Shown here: positions 1 to 12,219 of the stretch, one piece after another
How positions within the stretch are numbered: the first letter of the stretch is position 1
How the letters are laid out: each line of letters begins with the position of its first letter
Assembly (NCBI RefSeq): GCF_007625205.1
Contig: NZ_VMNI01000006.1
Span: 248,001-312,000, forward strand
Direction: 5' to 3'
Origin: Denitromonas ohlonensis
GTDB lineage: Bacteria > Pseudomonadota > Gammaproteobacteria > Burkholderiales > Rhodocyclaceae
DNA length: 64,000 nucleotides
Program-made: the position numbers and the translations under genes
The notes under the pieces: generated by a model
The model's database searches: none
What the model was told of the DNA's origin: nothing
What the model saw: the letters and a program-made list of their open reading frames with translations, nothing else

Positions 1-1170
1 GGCCAGTTTCAGGTCGCCGGCCACCGCGCGGTAAGCGGCTCGCTGCGCCTTGCCGCCGACGCGCGACACCGACATGCCCACATCAACCGCCGGCAGCACG
101 CCCAACTCGAACAGGGTCGGCGACAGGTAGATCTGCCCGTCGGTGATCGAAATCAGATTGGTCGGGATGTAAGCCGAAATATCCTGCGCCTCGGTCTCGA
201 TAATCGGCAGCGCGGTCAGCGAGCCGCCACCGAGGTCGTCACGCAAATGGGTGGCACGCTCGAGCAGGCGCGAGTGGATGTAGAAGATGTCGCCCGGAAA
301 GGCCTCCCGCCCCGGCGGCCGACGCAACAGCAAGGACAACTCGCGATAGGCGCGCGCATGGTGGGTGAGGTCGTCGTACACCACCAGCACATCCCGCCCC
401 TGGGCCATGAAATGCTCGGCAATGCTGGTGGCTGCATAGGGCGCGATATAGCTCAGCCCGGGCGCGTCATTACCCTCGGTGACCACTGCCACGGTGTAGG
501 CCATGGCCTCGTGCTCACGCAGCATGGCGATCACCTTGGCCACCCCGGCGGCGCGCTGGCCGATGGCGCAGTACACGCACAGCACGTTCTTGCCGCGCTG
601 GTTGAGGATGGTGTCGACGGCGATGGCGGTCTTGCCGCTTTGCCGGTCGCCGAGAATCAGCTCGCGCTGACCGCGCCCGATCGGGATCAGCGCATCGATG
701 ACCTTGATGCCGGTCTGCAGCGGCACGGTCACCGGCGCACGATCCATGATGTGCGCCGCCGGGCGTTCGACCGGCAATCGCGCATCGCTCAGCAGCGGCG
801 GACCGCCGTCCAGCACCCGCCCCGTGGGGTCGATGAGGCGGCCGATCAGGGCCTCGCCCACCGGCACGTCAACCACATGCCCCAGCCGCGTCACCCGGTC
901 TCCGGCGCGCAGCGGCCAGTAGTCGCCGAGCAACACCACACCGATCTCGTCTTCGTCCACATTGAAGGCGATGCCAGTCAGCCCGCCGGGGAAGGCCAGC
1001 ACCTCCTCGAAGGCTACGCCGGGCAGGCCCGAGACGCGTGCGACGCCGGCGGCGACATGCGTCACCGTGCCGGTTTCTTTCGGCGCAAGCGGCGGTGCAA
1101 AAGCCTCGCGCGCCTGGGCGATGGTGTCTAAGCGCTGCGCGAGGGCCGAGGCGAGGCTGTCACCCGGCAT
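1..1170 (-). CDS. atpA: N-type ATPase subunit alpha (partial, C-terminus beyond window)
   Basis: This is the alpha subunit of the catalytic F1 hexamer of an N-type (laterally distributed second) F-ATPase. Read on the minus strand from ATG at 1170, it begins [18 protein letters not shown] and has the P-loop GDRQSGKT about 165 residues in. The visible end carries the typical alpha sequence [31 protein letters not shown]. The gene runs off the left edge, so its C-terminus and the expected atpG lie outside. It overlaps the end of atpF by 11 bp, which implies translational coupling. Identity as an alpha subunit is certain; the N-type assignment rests on the operon order. Confidence 0.96.
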   Translation of the reverse strand, partial: MPGDSLASALAQRLDTIAQAREAFAPPLAPKETGTVTHVAAGVARVSGLPGVAFEEVLAFPGGLTGIAFNVDEDEIGVVLLGDYWPLRAGDRVTRLGHVVDVPVGEALIGRLIDPTGRVLDGGPPLLSDARLPVERPAAHIMDRAPVTVPLQTGIKVIDALIPIGRGQRELILGDRQSGKTAIAVDTILNQRGKNVLCVYCAIGQRAAGVAKVIAMLREHEAMAYTVAVVTEGNDAPGLSYIAPYAATSIAEHFMAQGRDVLVVYDDLTHHARAYRELSLLLRRPPGREAFPGDIFYIHSRLLERATHLRDDLGGGSLTALPIIETEAQDISAYIPTNLISITDGQIYLSPTLFELGVLPAVDVGMSVSRVGGKAQRAAYRAVAGDLKLA

Positions 1171-1978
1171 CGGTCGGCACCTTGAGTTTGATACTGGGCT
1201 TGGCCTCGCCCGCCGGGGGCGCCGGCGCCGCCAGCAGCTCGGTCACGCTCGCCTGCAGCGCATCGAGGTAGTCTGCGATGCTCCAGCCCAGCGCCTGGCC
1301 CGCCGAAGCGATTTCGATCCCGGCCACCCGGTCGGACGCAATCTCGAATTGCGGCGCCTGGGCGATGCCCAAATCGTCCTTCAAGGCAGCCTGCACGGCG
1401 GCGCGATCCGCGTCGGACAAGGCGAAGGCGCTGCGCACCACCAAGGGCGCCACCGATGTCTTGAAGCCCGCCAACAGCGCCGCTTCGTCCGTCGCACGGG
1501 CCGCCTGCAACCGACGCACAAAGGTGGCCACCATGCGCGACTCCAGGCCGGCATCGGCCAGGTCGCCCAGGGCCTTGCGGCACACTGCAAACACTTCGTG
1601 TTGCGTGCGCTCGGCGAGCGCCTGCCTGAGCGCCGTCGCCTGCGTGGCCAGTCGCTGCGTCTGGTGGGCCTCCAGTTCGGTCGCACGCTGACGCGCAGCC
1701 TCGATCAGGCGCTTTCCTTCGGCATCGGCCTCGGCCGTCGCGGTGGCGAGCAGTGCCTCGCGCTGTGCGTCCAGCGCCGCCTGCTGCTCACGAAAATGCG
1801 TCTGCTCGGCCTGGGCCGCATTGCGCGTGGCGTCGGCCTGTGCCAGTTCCTTGGCAATCCGGTGCTCGCGCGCGTCGATCGCGTCGAGCACTGGCTGATA
1901 CAGGAAGCGCTTGAGCAACCACACCAGAATCAGAAAATTGAGCAACTGCGCAACAACGGTAAACCAATCGATGAGCAT
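1160..1978 (-). CDS. atpF: N-type ATPase subunit b with delta-like C-terminus
   Basis: This is the peripheral stalk subunit. One hydrophobic segment (about residues 8-27) is followed by a long charged helix rich in Ala, Glu, Gln and Arg (to about residue 150), as in subunit b. At 272 residues it is far longer than a normal b (about 156). The last 110 residues ([14 protein letters not shown] ... [13 protein letters not shown]) resemble the C-terminal domain of subunit delta, which attaches the stalk to alpha. No separate atpH exists in the operon, so a b-delta fusion fits. It lies 3 bp downstream of atpE. Confidence 0.93.
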   Translation of the reverse strand: MLIDWFTVVAQLLNFLILVWLLKRFLYQPVLDAIDAREHRIAKELAQADATRNAAQAEQTHFREQQAALDAQREALLATATAEADAEGKRLIEAARQRATELEAHQTQRLATQATALRQALAERTQHEVFAVCRKALGDLADAGLESRMVATFVRRLQAARATDEAALLAGFKTSVAPLVVRSAFALSDADRAAVQAALKDDLGIAQAPQFEIASDRVAGIEIASAGQALGWSIADYLDALQASVTELLAAPAPPAGEAKPSIKLKVPTDAG

Positions 1979-1981
1979 GGC

Positions 1982-2263
1982 TCAACTTCCTGCACTCTGG
2001 GCAATGGCGTGCGACCAGAACGGGTTGGCGAAAAGCAGGATCATCGACACCACGAAACAGTAGATCGCCACCGACTCGACCATCGCCAGGCCAACGAACA
2101 GGGTGCGGGTGATGGTGGCTGCGGCGTCGGGCTGCTGGGCCAGCGAAGTGAGCGCCGACGACACCGCCCGCCCCTCGCCCAGCGCCGGCCCGATGCTGCC
2201 GATCGCGATGGTGAGTCCGGCGGTGATGATCGACACCACGGCAATGATGGTCTGACTATCCAT
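1982..2263 (-). CDS. atpE: N-type ATPase subunit c
   Basis: This is the proteolipid of the rotor ring: 93 residues in two transmembrane helices. The polar loop reads AQQPD. Helix 1 ends GSIGPALGEG and helix 2 carries MVESVAIY. Glu63-Ser64 and Tyr68 match the Na+-site signature ES...Y of Na+-type c subunits, and Glu30 sits where Na+ enzymes have Gln. Two carboxylates per hairpin are typical of N-ATPases. Ion choice cannot be settled from sequence, because at least one N-ATPase has been reported to be proton-coupled. It lies between atpB and atpF. Confidence 0.96.
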   Translation of the reverse strand: MDSQTIIAVVSIITAGLTIAIGSIGPALGEGRAVSSALTSLAQQPDAAATITRTLFVGLAMVESVAIYCFVVSMILLFANPFWSHAIAQSAGS

Positions 2264-2272
2264 GATGACTCC

Positions 2273-3004
2273 TCAGAGTGTATTTGCAGACGCTGTGTCA
2301 GCCGCAGCGCCGCCCGGAACCGGGGGGCGAATGCGCGTGGCGGCGGCGATATACACCGCCGCCAGGACACTGAAAATATAGGCTTGCACCATGCCGGTCA
2401 GCAGCCCGAGGGCGCTGAGCACGATGGGGAAGATGAAGGGGGTGATGGTGAGCAAAATGGCCAGGATCATGGTCCCACTCATCATGTTGCCGAACAGGCG
2501 GGCCGCCAGCGCCAGGGTGCGCGACAGCTCGCTGATGATGTTAAACGGCAGCATGATGACGGTCGGTTTGACATAGGCGGCGAGGTAGTCGCGCAGCCCG
2601 CATTCGGCAATGCCGAACATCGGCACCGCGACAAACACCGCCAGCGCCAGCGCGGTGGTGGTCGACAGCGAGCCGGTGGGCGGCTCGTAGCCGGGCACGA
2701 TGGTGAACAGGCTGGCCGTGGCAACGAACAGGAACAAGGTGCCGAGAAAGCCCACATATTTGCGCGGCGCGACCAGCCCGATATCGGCAATCTGCGTTTC
2801 GATGCCGGTGACGATGATCTCGAGCAGGTTCTGCCAGCGCGAGCGGGCCAGACCGCGCGACAGCCGCCGCGTGATCGCCCAGGCACCCACCGTCAGCACC
2901 GCCATCAGCGCCCAGGTGAAGGCGATGGTGGCGTTGATCTTGAAGAGGCCAAACTGCCACAGAATGATGTCGTCGGGGCTAAGGTGCATGGCTCGTCTCC
3001 GCAT
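2273..3004 (-). CDS. atpB: N-type ATPase subunit a
   Basis: This is the membrane stator subunit that forms the ion channels against the c ring. It is 243 residues with about five hydrophobic segments. The key motif ARLFGNMMSG holds the essential helix-4 arginine. The reading frame opens at 3004 (MRRRAM), but Met6 at 2989 gives MHLSPDDIILWQFG, a more family-like N-terminus, so the first five residues are doubtful. It overlaps the end of atpR. Confidence 0.94.
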   Translation of the reverse strand: MRRRAMHLSPDDIILWQFGLFKINATIAFTWALMAVLTVGAWAITRRLSRGLARSRWQNLLEIIVTGIETQIADIGLVAPRKYVGFLGTLFLFVATASLFTIVPGYEPPTGSLSTTTALALAVFVAVPMFGIAECGLRDYLAAYVKPTVIMLPFNIISELSRTLALAARLFGNMMSGTMILAILLTITPFIFPIVLSALGLLTGMVQAYIFSVLAAVYIAAATRIRPPVPGGAAADTASANTL

Positions 3005-3281
3005 CTGCCGATCGGGTCAGCCGAGTGACCGCCACACGCGCCAGCACAAAACCGAGCAGGGCCGCCAGCCAGCGCCGCCAGTCGCTGCCACACACGGCAA
3101 AGAACCCGGCCAGCACGATCCCCATGCGCAGCACCAGACTGCCGAAAAACCACAGCGCCACCCGCGGCGATGAGACCGCCCGGCGCACGGTCCACCACAG
3201 GCCACCGAAAAAGATCGCGCCCAGCACACCGCCCACCCCCAGCGGCAGCATCAGCGCCAGCGCTTCATGCATCGTCATCAT
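2979..3281 (-). CDS. atpR: N-type ATPase accessory membrane protein AtpR
   Basis: This small integral membrane protein of 100 residues has three hydrophobic stretches (about 8-28, 43-63 and 66-83). It lies between atpQ and atpB in the position that defines N-ATPase operons. AtpR is known as an N-ATPase marker proposed to help c-ring assembly or ion binding. The start is uncertain among three nearby Met codons (MMTM). Identification is by position, size and topology more than by an active-site motif. Confidence 0.85.
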   Translation of the reverse strand: MMTMHEALALMLPLGVGGVLGAIFFGGLWWTVRRAVSSPRVALWFFGSLVLRMGIVLAGFFAVCGSDWRRWLAALLGFVLARVAVTRLTRSADAETSHAP

Positions 3282-3592
3282 CCTCCCGATCGCGGATTTC
3301 CTGCCCCTCGCGCAGCACCCAGTGCCAGGCGCTGAAGCAGCCCAGCACCAGCCCGATCGGCATCAACACCAGCACCCAGGAGTGCCCGGCCGGATGGCGG
3401 GCGTCGAGCCACCAGCCGATGCCCACCGCCACCAGGGTTGGCATGGCCACCGACCAGCCCACCAGGCCCATCATCCCCAGCCCGAACCAGATGGTGTGAT
3501 TCACCTGCCGCTGGGCCTTGAGCTTGCGCGCCGCCTTGCGGCCGACCTCACGGCTGAATTCGCTTTCTGGTGACGGACGATTGTTGCGCGGC

Positions 3593-3600
<8 letters not shown>
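3265..3600 (-). CDS. atpQ: N-type ATPase accessory protein AtpQ (AtpI/AtpZ-like)
   Basis: This 111-residue protein has a charged N-terminus, two transmembrane helices (about 41-65 and 75-96) and an acidic end (DREDDDDA). The pattern matches the AtpI/AtpZ-like assembly factor called AtpQ in N-ATPase operons. It overlaps atpC by 8 bp upstream and atpR by 17 bp downstream, so it is firmly inside the operon. It probably helps c-ring assembly or Mg2+ supply, by analogy with AtpI/AtpZ; that role is inference. Confidence 0.85.
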
Positions 3601-5649
<2,049 letters not shown>

Positions 5650-5752
5650 CTAGACACTGCCACCTGCGCCGCCACCGCGCAGGTGGCGCATCCCGCGGGC
5701 ACTGCCCGCCCCTCGGCCGCCACACCTCGTCCGAGCGAGCTCATCTTCCAAA

Positions 5753-6424
5753 ATGAACACCTTCAACCCGACCGACCTCCGCGCCGTCGTTTTCGACATG
5801 GACGGCCTGCTGCTCGACAGCGAACGCATCGCCTACGACATCGGCCGCCAGGTCAGCCTCGATCTGGGCATCCCCTGGACGCATGAGGTGGCCATGCAGA
5901 TGATCGGCCTCAACTCGCGCGAACACGAATCCCTGCTCAAGGGCGCCTTCGGTGACGACTACCCGCTCGACGCGCATCGCGCCGAGTTCGGCCTGCGCTA
6001 CGAGGCGGTGATCGACGCCGGTACCATCCCGCTCAAACCCGGCGTGCTCGAACTGTTTGATGCGCTGGAGGCCGCCGGCCTGCCGCGCGGCGTGGCCACC
6101 TCCACCCGGCGCAGCCGTGCCCTGCCCAAACTTGACGCCGTCGGCCTGCTCGACCGTGTGCACATCGTCGTCGCCGGCGACGAGGTCGCCCGGGGCAAAC
6201 CCGCACCCGACATCTTTCTCGCCGCCGCCGAACGCCTCGGCCAGCGCCCGTCCGACTGCCTCGCGCTGGAAGACTCCAACGCCGGCGTACGCGCCGCCCG
6301 CGACGCCGGCATGTGCGTGGTGATGGTGCCCGATCTGGTCACTCCAGCCGACGATATCCGCGCCGGCGGCATCCTCGTGGTCGATAGTCTGCTTGACATC
6401 GCCACCCGGTTCACGCGCCAATAA
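5753..6424 (+). CDS. HAD-superfamily hydrolase (beta-phosphoglucomutase-like phosphatase)
   Basis: This cytoplasmic phosphatase or phosphomutase of HAD subfamily IA has 223 residues. Motif I is FDMDGLLLDSE (nucleophile Asp and acid/base Asp), motif II is ATSTRR, motif III is the Lys of GKPAPDIF, and motif IV is EDSNAG. The cap domain lies between motifs I and II. The closest functional analogues are YniC/PgmB-type sugar-phosphate phosphatases; the substrate cannot be read from sequence. It precedes a GST-like gene by 30 bp on the same strand. Confidence 0.9.
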   Translation: MNTFNPTDLRAVVFDMDGLLLDSERIAYDIGRQVSLDLGIPWTHEVAMQMIGLNSREHESLLKGAFGDDYPLDAHRAEFGLRYEAVIDAGTIPLKPGVLELFDALEAAGLPRGVATSTRRSRALPKLDAVGLLDRVHIVVAGDEVARGKPAPDIFLAAAERLGQRPSDCLALEDSNAGVRAARDAGMCVVMVPDLVTPADDIRAGGILVVDSLLDIATRFTRQ

Positions 6425-6454
6425 ACGCCCGTTTGATTTAACCCCCAGCCCGTC

Positions 6455-7063
6455 ATGAAACTCATCGGCATGCTCGACTCGCCCTTTGTCCGCCGCACCG
6501 TCGTCTCGGCGCACCTGATGCATCTGTCGCTGGACCACGAACAGATCTCGGTGTTTCGCCAGTACGAGCAGTTCCGCGCGCTCAACCCGCTGGTCAAGGC
6601 ACCGACCCTGGTCTTTGACGACGGCACGGTGATGGTCGAGTCCCAGATCATCCTGCAATACCTCGAAACCCTCGCCGCCCCCAAAGACCGCCTCACGCCA
6701 AGCGATCCAGTGGCGCGCCAGCGCTGCCTGCGGCTGACCAGCCTGGCGCTGGCCGCCTGCGACCGCTCCGTCCAGCGCTACTACGAAACCAGCATCCGCC
6801 CCGAAGAACACCGCTGGCTCGACTGGTCCGGCCGCCTGACCGAACAGCTACGTGCCAGCTACGACCTGCTCGAAGCCGAGTTTGGCGATAGCGACTGGCT
6901 GTGTGGCGACGACCTCACCCAGGCCGACGTCAGCACCGCCGTCGCCTGGCGCTTCACTCAAAGCAAACTCCCCGGCGTGATTGACCCCGCCGACTACCCC
7001 CGCCTCGCCGCCCATGCAGCCGCAGCCGAGGCCCTGACGGCATTTCAAGCTGCAGATTTCTGA
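6455..7063 (+). CDS. Glutathione S-transferase family protein
   Basis: This 202-residue protein has a thioredoxin-like N-terminal domain and an all-helical C-terminal domain (from about 85). [14 protein letters not shown] opens the fold with a Ser near the catalytic position. [17 protein letters not shown] includes the conserved cis-Pro and the ES pair that binds the glutathione gamma-glutamyl group. GDDLTQADV is the N-capping box motif. The substrate is unknown. It ends 10 bp before ruvA. Confidence 0.9.
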   Translation: MKLIGMLDSPFVRRTVVSAHLMHLSLDHEQISVFRQYEQFRALNPLVKAPTLVFDDGTVMVESQIILQYLETLAAPKDRLTPSDPVARQRCLRLTSLALAACDRSVQRYYETSIRPEEHRWLDWSGRLTEQLRASYDLLEAEFGDSDWLCGDDLTQADVSTAVAWRFTQSKLPGVIDPADYPRLAAHAAAAEALTAFQAADF

Positions 7064-7073
7064 GCCCCACACC

Positions 7074-7673
7074 ATGATCGGACGCCTTCGCGGCACCCTG
7101 CTCGAAAAAACCCCGCCGCAGATCCTCATCGACGCCGGCGGCGTCGGCTATGAAGTCGACGTCCCCATGAGCACCTTCTACCACCTGCCCGCCACTGGCC
7201 AGGCGGTGAGCCTGCACACCCACCTCGCGGTGCGCGAAGACGGCCACTTTCTGTACGGTTTTGGCAGCGTCGAAGAACGCGCCGCCTTTCGCCAGCTGAT
7301 CAAGGTCTCCGGCATCGGCGCACGCACCGCGCTGGCCGTGCTCTCGGGCCTGTCGGTCACCGACCTGGCGCAAGCCATCGCGCTACAGGAAACCGGCCGG
7401 CTGGTGAAGATCCCCGGCATCGGCAAGAAAACCGCCGAACGCCTGCTGCTCGAACTCAAGGACAAACTCGGCAAAGCCCTGCCGACCGTCGCCGCCAGCC
7501 TCGCGCCAGCCGGCAGCGCGGCCGCACCGGACGCACGCAGCGACATCCTCAACGCGCTGATGGCGCTGGGCTACAACGAGAAAGAAGCCCTCGGCGCCAT
7601 GAAAGGCCTGGCCGACGACGCCACCGTCTCCGACGGCATCCGCGCGGCCCTCAAGCTCCTCGCCAAAGCCTGA
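7074..7673 (+). CDS. ruvA: Holliday junction branch migration protein RuvA
   Basis: RuvA binds four-way DNA junctions as a tetramer and loads the RuvB motor. This protein has 199 residues, the usual length. It starts [12 protein letters not shown] (OB fold), followed by the paired helix-hairpin-helix motifs [10 protein letters not shown] and [12 protein letters not shown], then a flexible linker and a C-terminal three-helix RuvB-binding domain (about 150-199). Its stop overlaps the ATG of the next gene by one base, so it is co-translated with a thioesterase-like gene inserted before ruvB. Confidence 0.98.
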   Translation: MIGRLRGTLLEKTPPQILIDAGGVGYEVDVPMSTFYHLPATGQAVSLHTHLAVREDGHFLYGFGSVEERAAFRQLIKVSGIGARTALAVLSGLSVTDLAQAIALQETGRLVKIPGIGKKTAERLLLELKDKLGKALPTVAASLAPAGSAAAPDARSDILNALMALGYNEKEALGAMKGLADDATVSDGIRAALKLLAKA

Positions 7674-8185
7674 TGCAACGCGTCGCACCGCCGACCCCGA
7701 AACAGGGCTTTTTACGCAGCATCCGCCTCGGCCCCGGCCTGCTCAAATGGGGCATCAGCCTGTGGCCGCCCTTCCTCGGCGCCGGCATCCGCGTGCAATA
7801 CATCGCGCCCGACTTCAGCGAAATCGTGGTCGCTCTCAAGATGGGCCTGTTCAACCGCAACTACGTCGGCACCCACTTCGGCGGCTCGCTGTTCTCCATG
7901 ACCGATCCGTTCTTCATGCTGATGCTGATGCACCGCCTCGGCAAAGGCTATGTGGTGTGGGATCGCGCCGCCAAGATCGACTTCCTGCACCCCGCCAAAG
8001 GCACGGTCACCGCCCGCTTCACGCTCGACGAAGCGCAAATCGAGGCGGTCCGCGCCGCCACCGCCGACGGCGAAAAACACCTGCCGACCTACACGGTTGA
8101 CGTGGTCAATGCCGACGGCGAGGTATGTGCGCGGGTGGAGAAGACGGTCTACATCCGGAAGCTCGCCCCCAAACCGGCCGGCTGA
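7673..8185 (+). CDS. DUF4442 hotdog-fold thioesterase-like protein
   Basis: This 170-residue protein matches the DUF4442 / acyl-CoA thioesterase hotdog group. FNRNYVGTHFGGSLFSMTDP contains the conserved N-x-x-G-T-x-F-G-G-S core, followed by a helix and the strand WDRAAKIDFLHPAKGTV. It probably acts on acyl thioesters in the cytoplasm, but the substrate is unknown. It overlaps ruvA by one base and ends 45 bp before ruvB, so it is carried in the ruv operon without an obvious link to recombination. Confidence 0.85.
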   Translation: MQRVAPPTPKQGFLRSIRLGPGLLKWGISLWPPFLGAGIRVQYIAPDFSEIVVALKMGLFNRNYVGTHFGGSLFSMTDPFFMLMLMHRLGKGYVVWDRAAKIDFLHPAKGTVTARFTLDEAQIEAVRAATADGEKHLPTYTVDVVNADGEVCARVEKTVYIRKLAPKPAG

Positions 8186-8230
8186 GCGGTCACTCAGCCT
8201 GCAGGCGAGCGCATCCGTTAAACTGCCGCC

Positions 8231-9283
<1,053 letters not shown>

Positions 9284-9286
9284 TCC

Positions 9287-9946
9287 GTGGCGGGCATCAG
9301 CATCCCCTTGCTGATGGCTGGCGCGGTCGCCGTGCTCGCCGGTGGCGTCCTGTGGCGGAAACGCACCGCCGGCGCACGGGGGCAGTTTCTGGCGAGCTAC
9401 GACTTCAGCCGCCTGCTCGACAAACGCCTCGCCGAGCGCCGTCCCGAGCTGACCCCGACGCAGCGCAAGGCGGTGTTTCACGGCCTGCGCGACTGGTTCG
9501 AGATCAACCACCGCGCCGGCCGGCGCAAGCTGGCCATGCCCTCGCAAGCGGTGGACGATGCCTGGCACGAGTTCATCCTGTTCACCCGCAACTATCAGGA
9601 TTTCTGCCGCAAGGGGCTGGGCCGTTTCCTGCACCATGTGCCTGCCGAGGCCATGACCCGCCCGACGCAGGCGCAAGACGGTCTCAAGCGCAGCTGGCGG
9701 CACGCCTGCGCCCATGAGGGCATCGATCCGAAATCGCCGACCCGCTTGCCGCGCCTGTTTGCCATCGACGCGACGCTCGGCCTGAGCGACGGCTTCAACT
9801 ACCAACTCGACTGCCTCAAGGCCGGCGCGGCCGGCAGCGGCGCATACTGTGCCGGTCACATCGGTTGTGGCGGCGGTTGCAGTGGCTGCAGCAGCGATTC
9901 GGGCGGTTCGGATGGCGGTTGTGGCGGTGGCTGCGGCGGCGACTGA
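9287..9946 (+). CDS. GRDP-like protein with transmembrane anchor and Gly/Cys-rich tail
   Basis: This 219-residue protein begins with GTG, three bases after ruvB. An N-terminal hydrophobic segment (about 4-22) is followed by a domain with DDAWHEFILFTRNYQDFC, the hallmark of the glycine-rich-domain-protein-like family (W-H-x-x-I-L-F-T, then Y-x-x-F-C). The last 35 residues are almost only Gly, Cys and Ser with about eight Cys (for example CGGGCSGCSSDSGG). Function is unknown. The tail could bind metal or form disulfides (inference). A similar tail occurs on the DUF2249 protein at 13387-13719. Confidence 0.82.
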   Translation: MAGISIPLLMAGAVAVLAGGVLWRKRTAGARGQFLASYDFSRLLDKRLAERRPELTPTQRKAVFHGLRDWFEINHRAGRRKLAMPSQAVDDAWHEFILFTRNYQDFCRKGLGRFLHHVPAEAMTRPTQAQDGLKRSWRHACAHEGIDPKSPTRLPRLFAIDATLGLSDGFNYQLDCLKAGAAGSGAYCAGHIGCGGGCSGCSSDSGGSDGGCGGGCGGD

Positions 9947-9967
9947 TCCACACACAGGGAGAGTCAG

Positions 9968-10627
9968 ATGCAACAGATTCTGGTGTACGGCGATTCATTG
10001 TCCTGGGGCATCATCCCCAACACGCGGCAGCGACACCCGTTTCCGGTGCGCTGGCCCGGCCGGCTGGAGAACGCGCTGCGCGCGGCCGGGCAGGATGTCC
10101 GCGTTATCGAAGACTGCCTGAATGGCCGGCGCACGGTGTGGGACGACCCCTTCAAGGCCGGCCGCAAGGGCATCGAGGGGCTGGCCCAGCGCATCGAGGT
10201 GAACAGTCCGCTGGATCTGGTCATTCTCATGCTCGGCAATAACGACTTCCAGTCCATGCACCCGCACAATGCCTGGCATGCTGCCGAGGGCGTGGGTGCG
10301 CTGATCGACGCCATCCGCAATGCGCCAATCGAACCGGGCATGCCCTCGCCGCCCATCCTGGTCGTCGCCCCGCCGCCGATCGGCATGCCCGCGGGCACCA
10401 TGGCGCAGAAATTTCGTGAAGGCGATCTGAAATGCACCGGCCTGTCCGCCGCCCTCGAACGCGTCGCCAAGGACCACGACTGCGCGTTCTTCGATGCCGG
10501 CAGCGTCATCCACTGCAGCGCCGCCGATGGCGTGCATCTGGACGCCCAGGCGCACGAACAACTCGGTGATGCGCTGATCGCGCCGGTCACCGCCGCCCTC
10601 ACCAATGGAGCCGCCGCCACCCCATGA
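9968..10627 (+). CDS. SGNH/GDSL-family esterase (cytoplasmic, MsAcT-like)
   Basis: This 219-residue SGNH hydrolase has block I YGDSLSWG (Ser nucleophile), a GLAQRIEVNSPLDLVILMLG strand leading to GNND (block III Asn), and DGVHLDAQAHEQ (block V catalytic Asp-x-x-His). No signal peptide is present. The layout resembles the Mycobacterium smegmatis acyltransferase/esterase MsAcT and arylesterases. The natural substrate is unknown. It overlaps the next gene as ATGA. A paralogue with a signal peptide lies at 35525-36301. Confidence 0.9.
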   Translation: MQQILVYGDSLSWGIIPNTRQRHPFPVRWPGRLENALRAAGQDVRVIEDCLNGRRTVWDDPFKAGRKGIEGLAQRIEVNSPLDLVILMLGNNDFQSMHPHNAWHAAEGVGALIDAIRNAPIEPGMPSPPILVVAPPPIGMPAGTMAQKFREGDLKCTGLSAALERVAKDHDCAFFDAGSVIHCSAADGVHLDAQAHEQLGDALIAPVTAALTNGAAATP

Positions 10628-10983
10628 TGCGCACGCTGTCGCTGTTCGTGGTGCTGCTCAGCGGCCTGGCCGGGGCATGGTTGTTCACGCGCGGCGAGTT
10701 CTATCTGCCCAACCGCTTCGATCTGTCGCTGGCCACGCATTTCAGCGGCATCTCGGCCCGCTTGCTGGCCGGCGCCCTGCTGTGCCTCAGCGCGGCGGGG
10801 CTCAGCTTCATGCAGCGCATGGCGATGGGCACCCGCGCCGGCGCGGATCGCGCCTGGCAGATCCGGCACTTTGTGATCCTCTCGCTGTGCATCGTGCTGT
10901 TCACCGCCGCCTTCATCAAGGCTGAAGTCGTGCTCAACCCCGACTACCGCGCCCCGTCTCATAGCGCCGCCCAGACCCACTGA
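10624..10983 (+). CDS. Small membrane protein, unknown function
   Basis: This 119-residue protein has three predicted hydrophobic helices (about 5-22, 45-62 and 84-103). The start ATG overlaps the stop of the SGNH esterase gene (ATGA), so the two are translationally coupled. I do not recognise a family or motif. The loop between helices 1 and 2 is polar, and the C-terminus ends in a short hydrophilic stretch rich in His, Ser and Gln. Confidence 0.75.
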   Translation: MMRTLSLFVVLLSGLAGAWLFTRGEFYLPNRFDLSLATHFSGISARLLAGALLCLSAAGLSFMQRMAMGTRAGADRAWQIRHFVILSLCIVLFTAAFIKAEVVLNPDYRAPSHSAAQTH

Positions 10984-11028
10984 CGCGCATCCCTTCGGGT
11001 TTCACTGACCGTTCGTCGTCCTTGAAAT

Positions 11029-11062
11029 TTAAACATTGACCGACCGGTCGGTTAATGTTTAA
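11029..11062. promoter_or_regulatory. 34-nt near-perfect palindrome with TetR-type core (candidate operator)
   Basis: The centre is ACCGACCGGTCGGT (11039-11052). Symmetry extends outward through ACATT/AATGT and TTAAA/TTTAA with only one mismatched pair (11038/11053). CCGACCGGTCGG-type cores are common operators of TetR-family repressors. It sits 117 bp before the GTG of the diiron gene. No TetR gene is adjacent; the only one in the window (47481-48116) has different-looking operators. A regulator elsewhere is the likely reader. Confidence 0.6.
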
Positions 11063-11178
11063 CCTCTTGACCTGTATCAAAAACACGTTTTCGCGGCCTG
11101 GCTAATGTCACCAGCAGGGCGCGCACAGCACAGGGCGTCGCCGATGGCGACGCCCGGATACTCAGGAGGAGACAGACA

Positions 11179-12201
11179 GTGAATAAAGAAAAAATTGCCC
11201 ACACCATGGACCTGCCGCCGGTCACGGCGCAGCCCAACGTGTTCCCGCTGTCGTGGAACGCGCAGACCGCCAAGATGGAAGAAGTGTGGGATGCCGCCCA
11301 GCGCGAGAACTGGGATCCCAAGCAGCTGGCCTGGGACACCTTTGACGTCGAGAGCTATAGCTGGGAAGAGCGCGAGTCCATCGCCTACTGGTGGACCCTG
11401 CTGTCCTGTTTCGACGCCTCGGCACCGCCGGTCTTCGCCGAAGCGCTGATCAAGTGCTACGAAGACCATGAAGAAGACCCGGTGCGCCGCTGCTTCTTCT
11501 CGGTCACCCGCGACGAGCAGAACCACGAGCAGATGTGCGGCCTGGCCATCACCCGTCTGCTCGAGCATCCGGACCCGCTCACCTACACCCCCAAGACCGA
11601 GCTGGGCAAGAAGCTGCAGCGCAACGCCCACTGGCTGTACTACAACGGCGCCCGTTACTGGACGGGCTACAAGAAGGCGGTGCCCAAGTACAGCCTGGCC
11701 GTGCTGTTCAGCTCTTTCCTGATGGGCGAGATCGCTGCCGCGACGATCTTCAAGCAGATGCATGACAACACCCGCGAGCTGGTCTTCAAGGAAGCCTTCC
11801 GCAACATCGGCCGTGACGAAGGCCGCCACATGGCGATCTGCATGGCGCTGATGGAGCGCGATTATCCCAAGCTGCCGGACGAGGACCGCGCCATCGTCAC
11901 CAAGCAGATCCGCGCCGGCTATCTGTTCCTGTCGGCCGTGCTGTTCGAACCGCCCATGGACTTCTGGGACCTGCCGGCCGACTTCATCGACGTGCAGCGA
12001 GAGGCCGAGGAAGTGGCCCGGGGCGCCGGCTTCGGCGTCCCGACCTACGAGGCCAAGAAGGAAAACTGGAAAAACGCCATGCTCAACCTGAAGGGCGTGC
12101 TCGACCGCTACGACATTCCCTTCCCGGCGATCCCCGAAGTCGGCATCTCGGGCCAGGAGATCTCGGACATCGAGATGGACGACATCATTCCGGTATTCTG
12201 A
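11179..12201 (+). CDS. Ferritin-like carboxylate-bridged diiron oxygenase candidate
   Basis: This 340-residue protein starts at GTG 11179, six to nine bases after AGGAGGA. It is mostly helical and carries two half-sites of a carboxylate-bridged diiron centre: Glu88 with E113-x-x-H116 (RDEQNHE) and Glu184 with E214-x-x-H217 (GRDEGRH). The ribonucleotide reductase R2/ferritin-like four-helix arrangement is therefore complete. It is too short for BoxB, and no hydroxylase partner subunit or effector is nearby. The next gene is a dedicated NAD(P)H-Fd reductase, so an O2-activating oxygenase or desaturase is likely. The substrate is unknown. Confidence 0.85.
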   Translation: MNKEKIAHTMDLPPVTAQPNVFPLSWNAQTAKMEEVWDAAQRENWDPKQLAWDTFDVESYSWEERESIAYWWTLLSCFDASAPPVFAEALIKCYEDHEEDPVRRCFFSVTRDEQNHEQMCGLAITRLLEHPDPLTYTPKTELGKKLQRNAHWLYYNGARYWTGYKKAVPKYSLAVLFSSFLMGEIAAATIFKQMHDNTRELVFKEAFRNIGRDEGRHMAICMALMERDYPKLPDEDRAIVTKQIRAGYLFLSAVLFEPPMDFWDLPADFIDVQREAEEVARGAGFGVPTYEAKKENWKNAMLNLKGVLDRYDIPFPAIPEVGISGQEISDIEMDDIIPVF

Positions 12202-12219
12202 TCGGCGTCATGCAGCCAC

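Noticed and set aside
962-3028. A 688-codon open frame on the plus strand opposite the ATPase genes
   Set aside because: It lies entirely antisense to atpA, atpF, atpE and atpB, which have clear family motifs. Its sequence is low-complexity Arg/His/Gly typical of antisense frames in GC-rich DNA.
11179-12201. Benzoyl-CoA epoxidase BoxB as identity of the diiron gene
   Set aside because: The protein is 340 residues, clearly shorter than BoxB, and no boxA or boxC gene is adjacent; the reductase type also differs.
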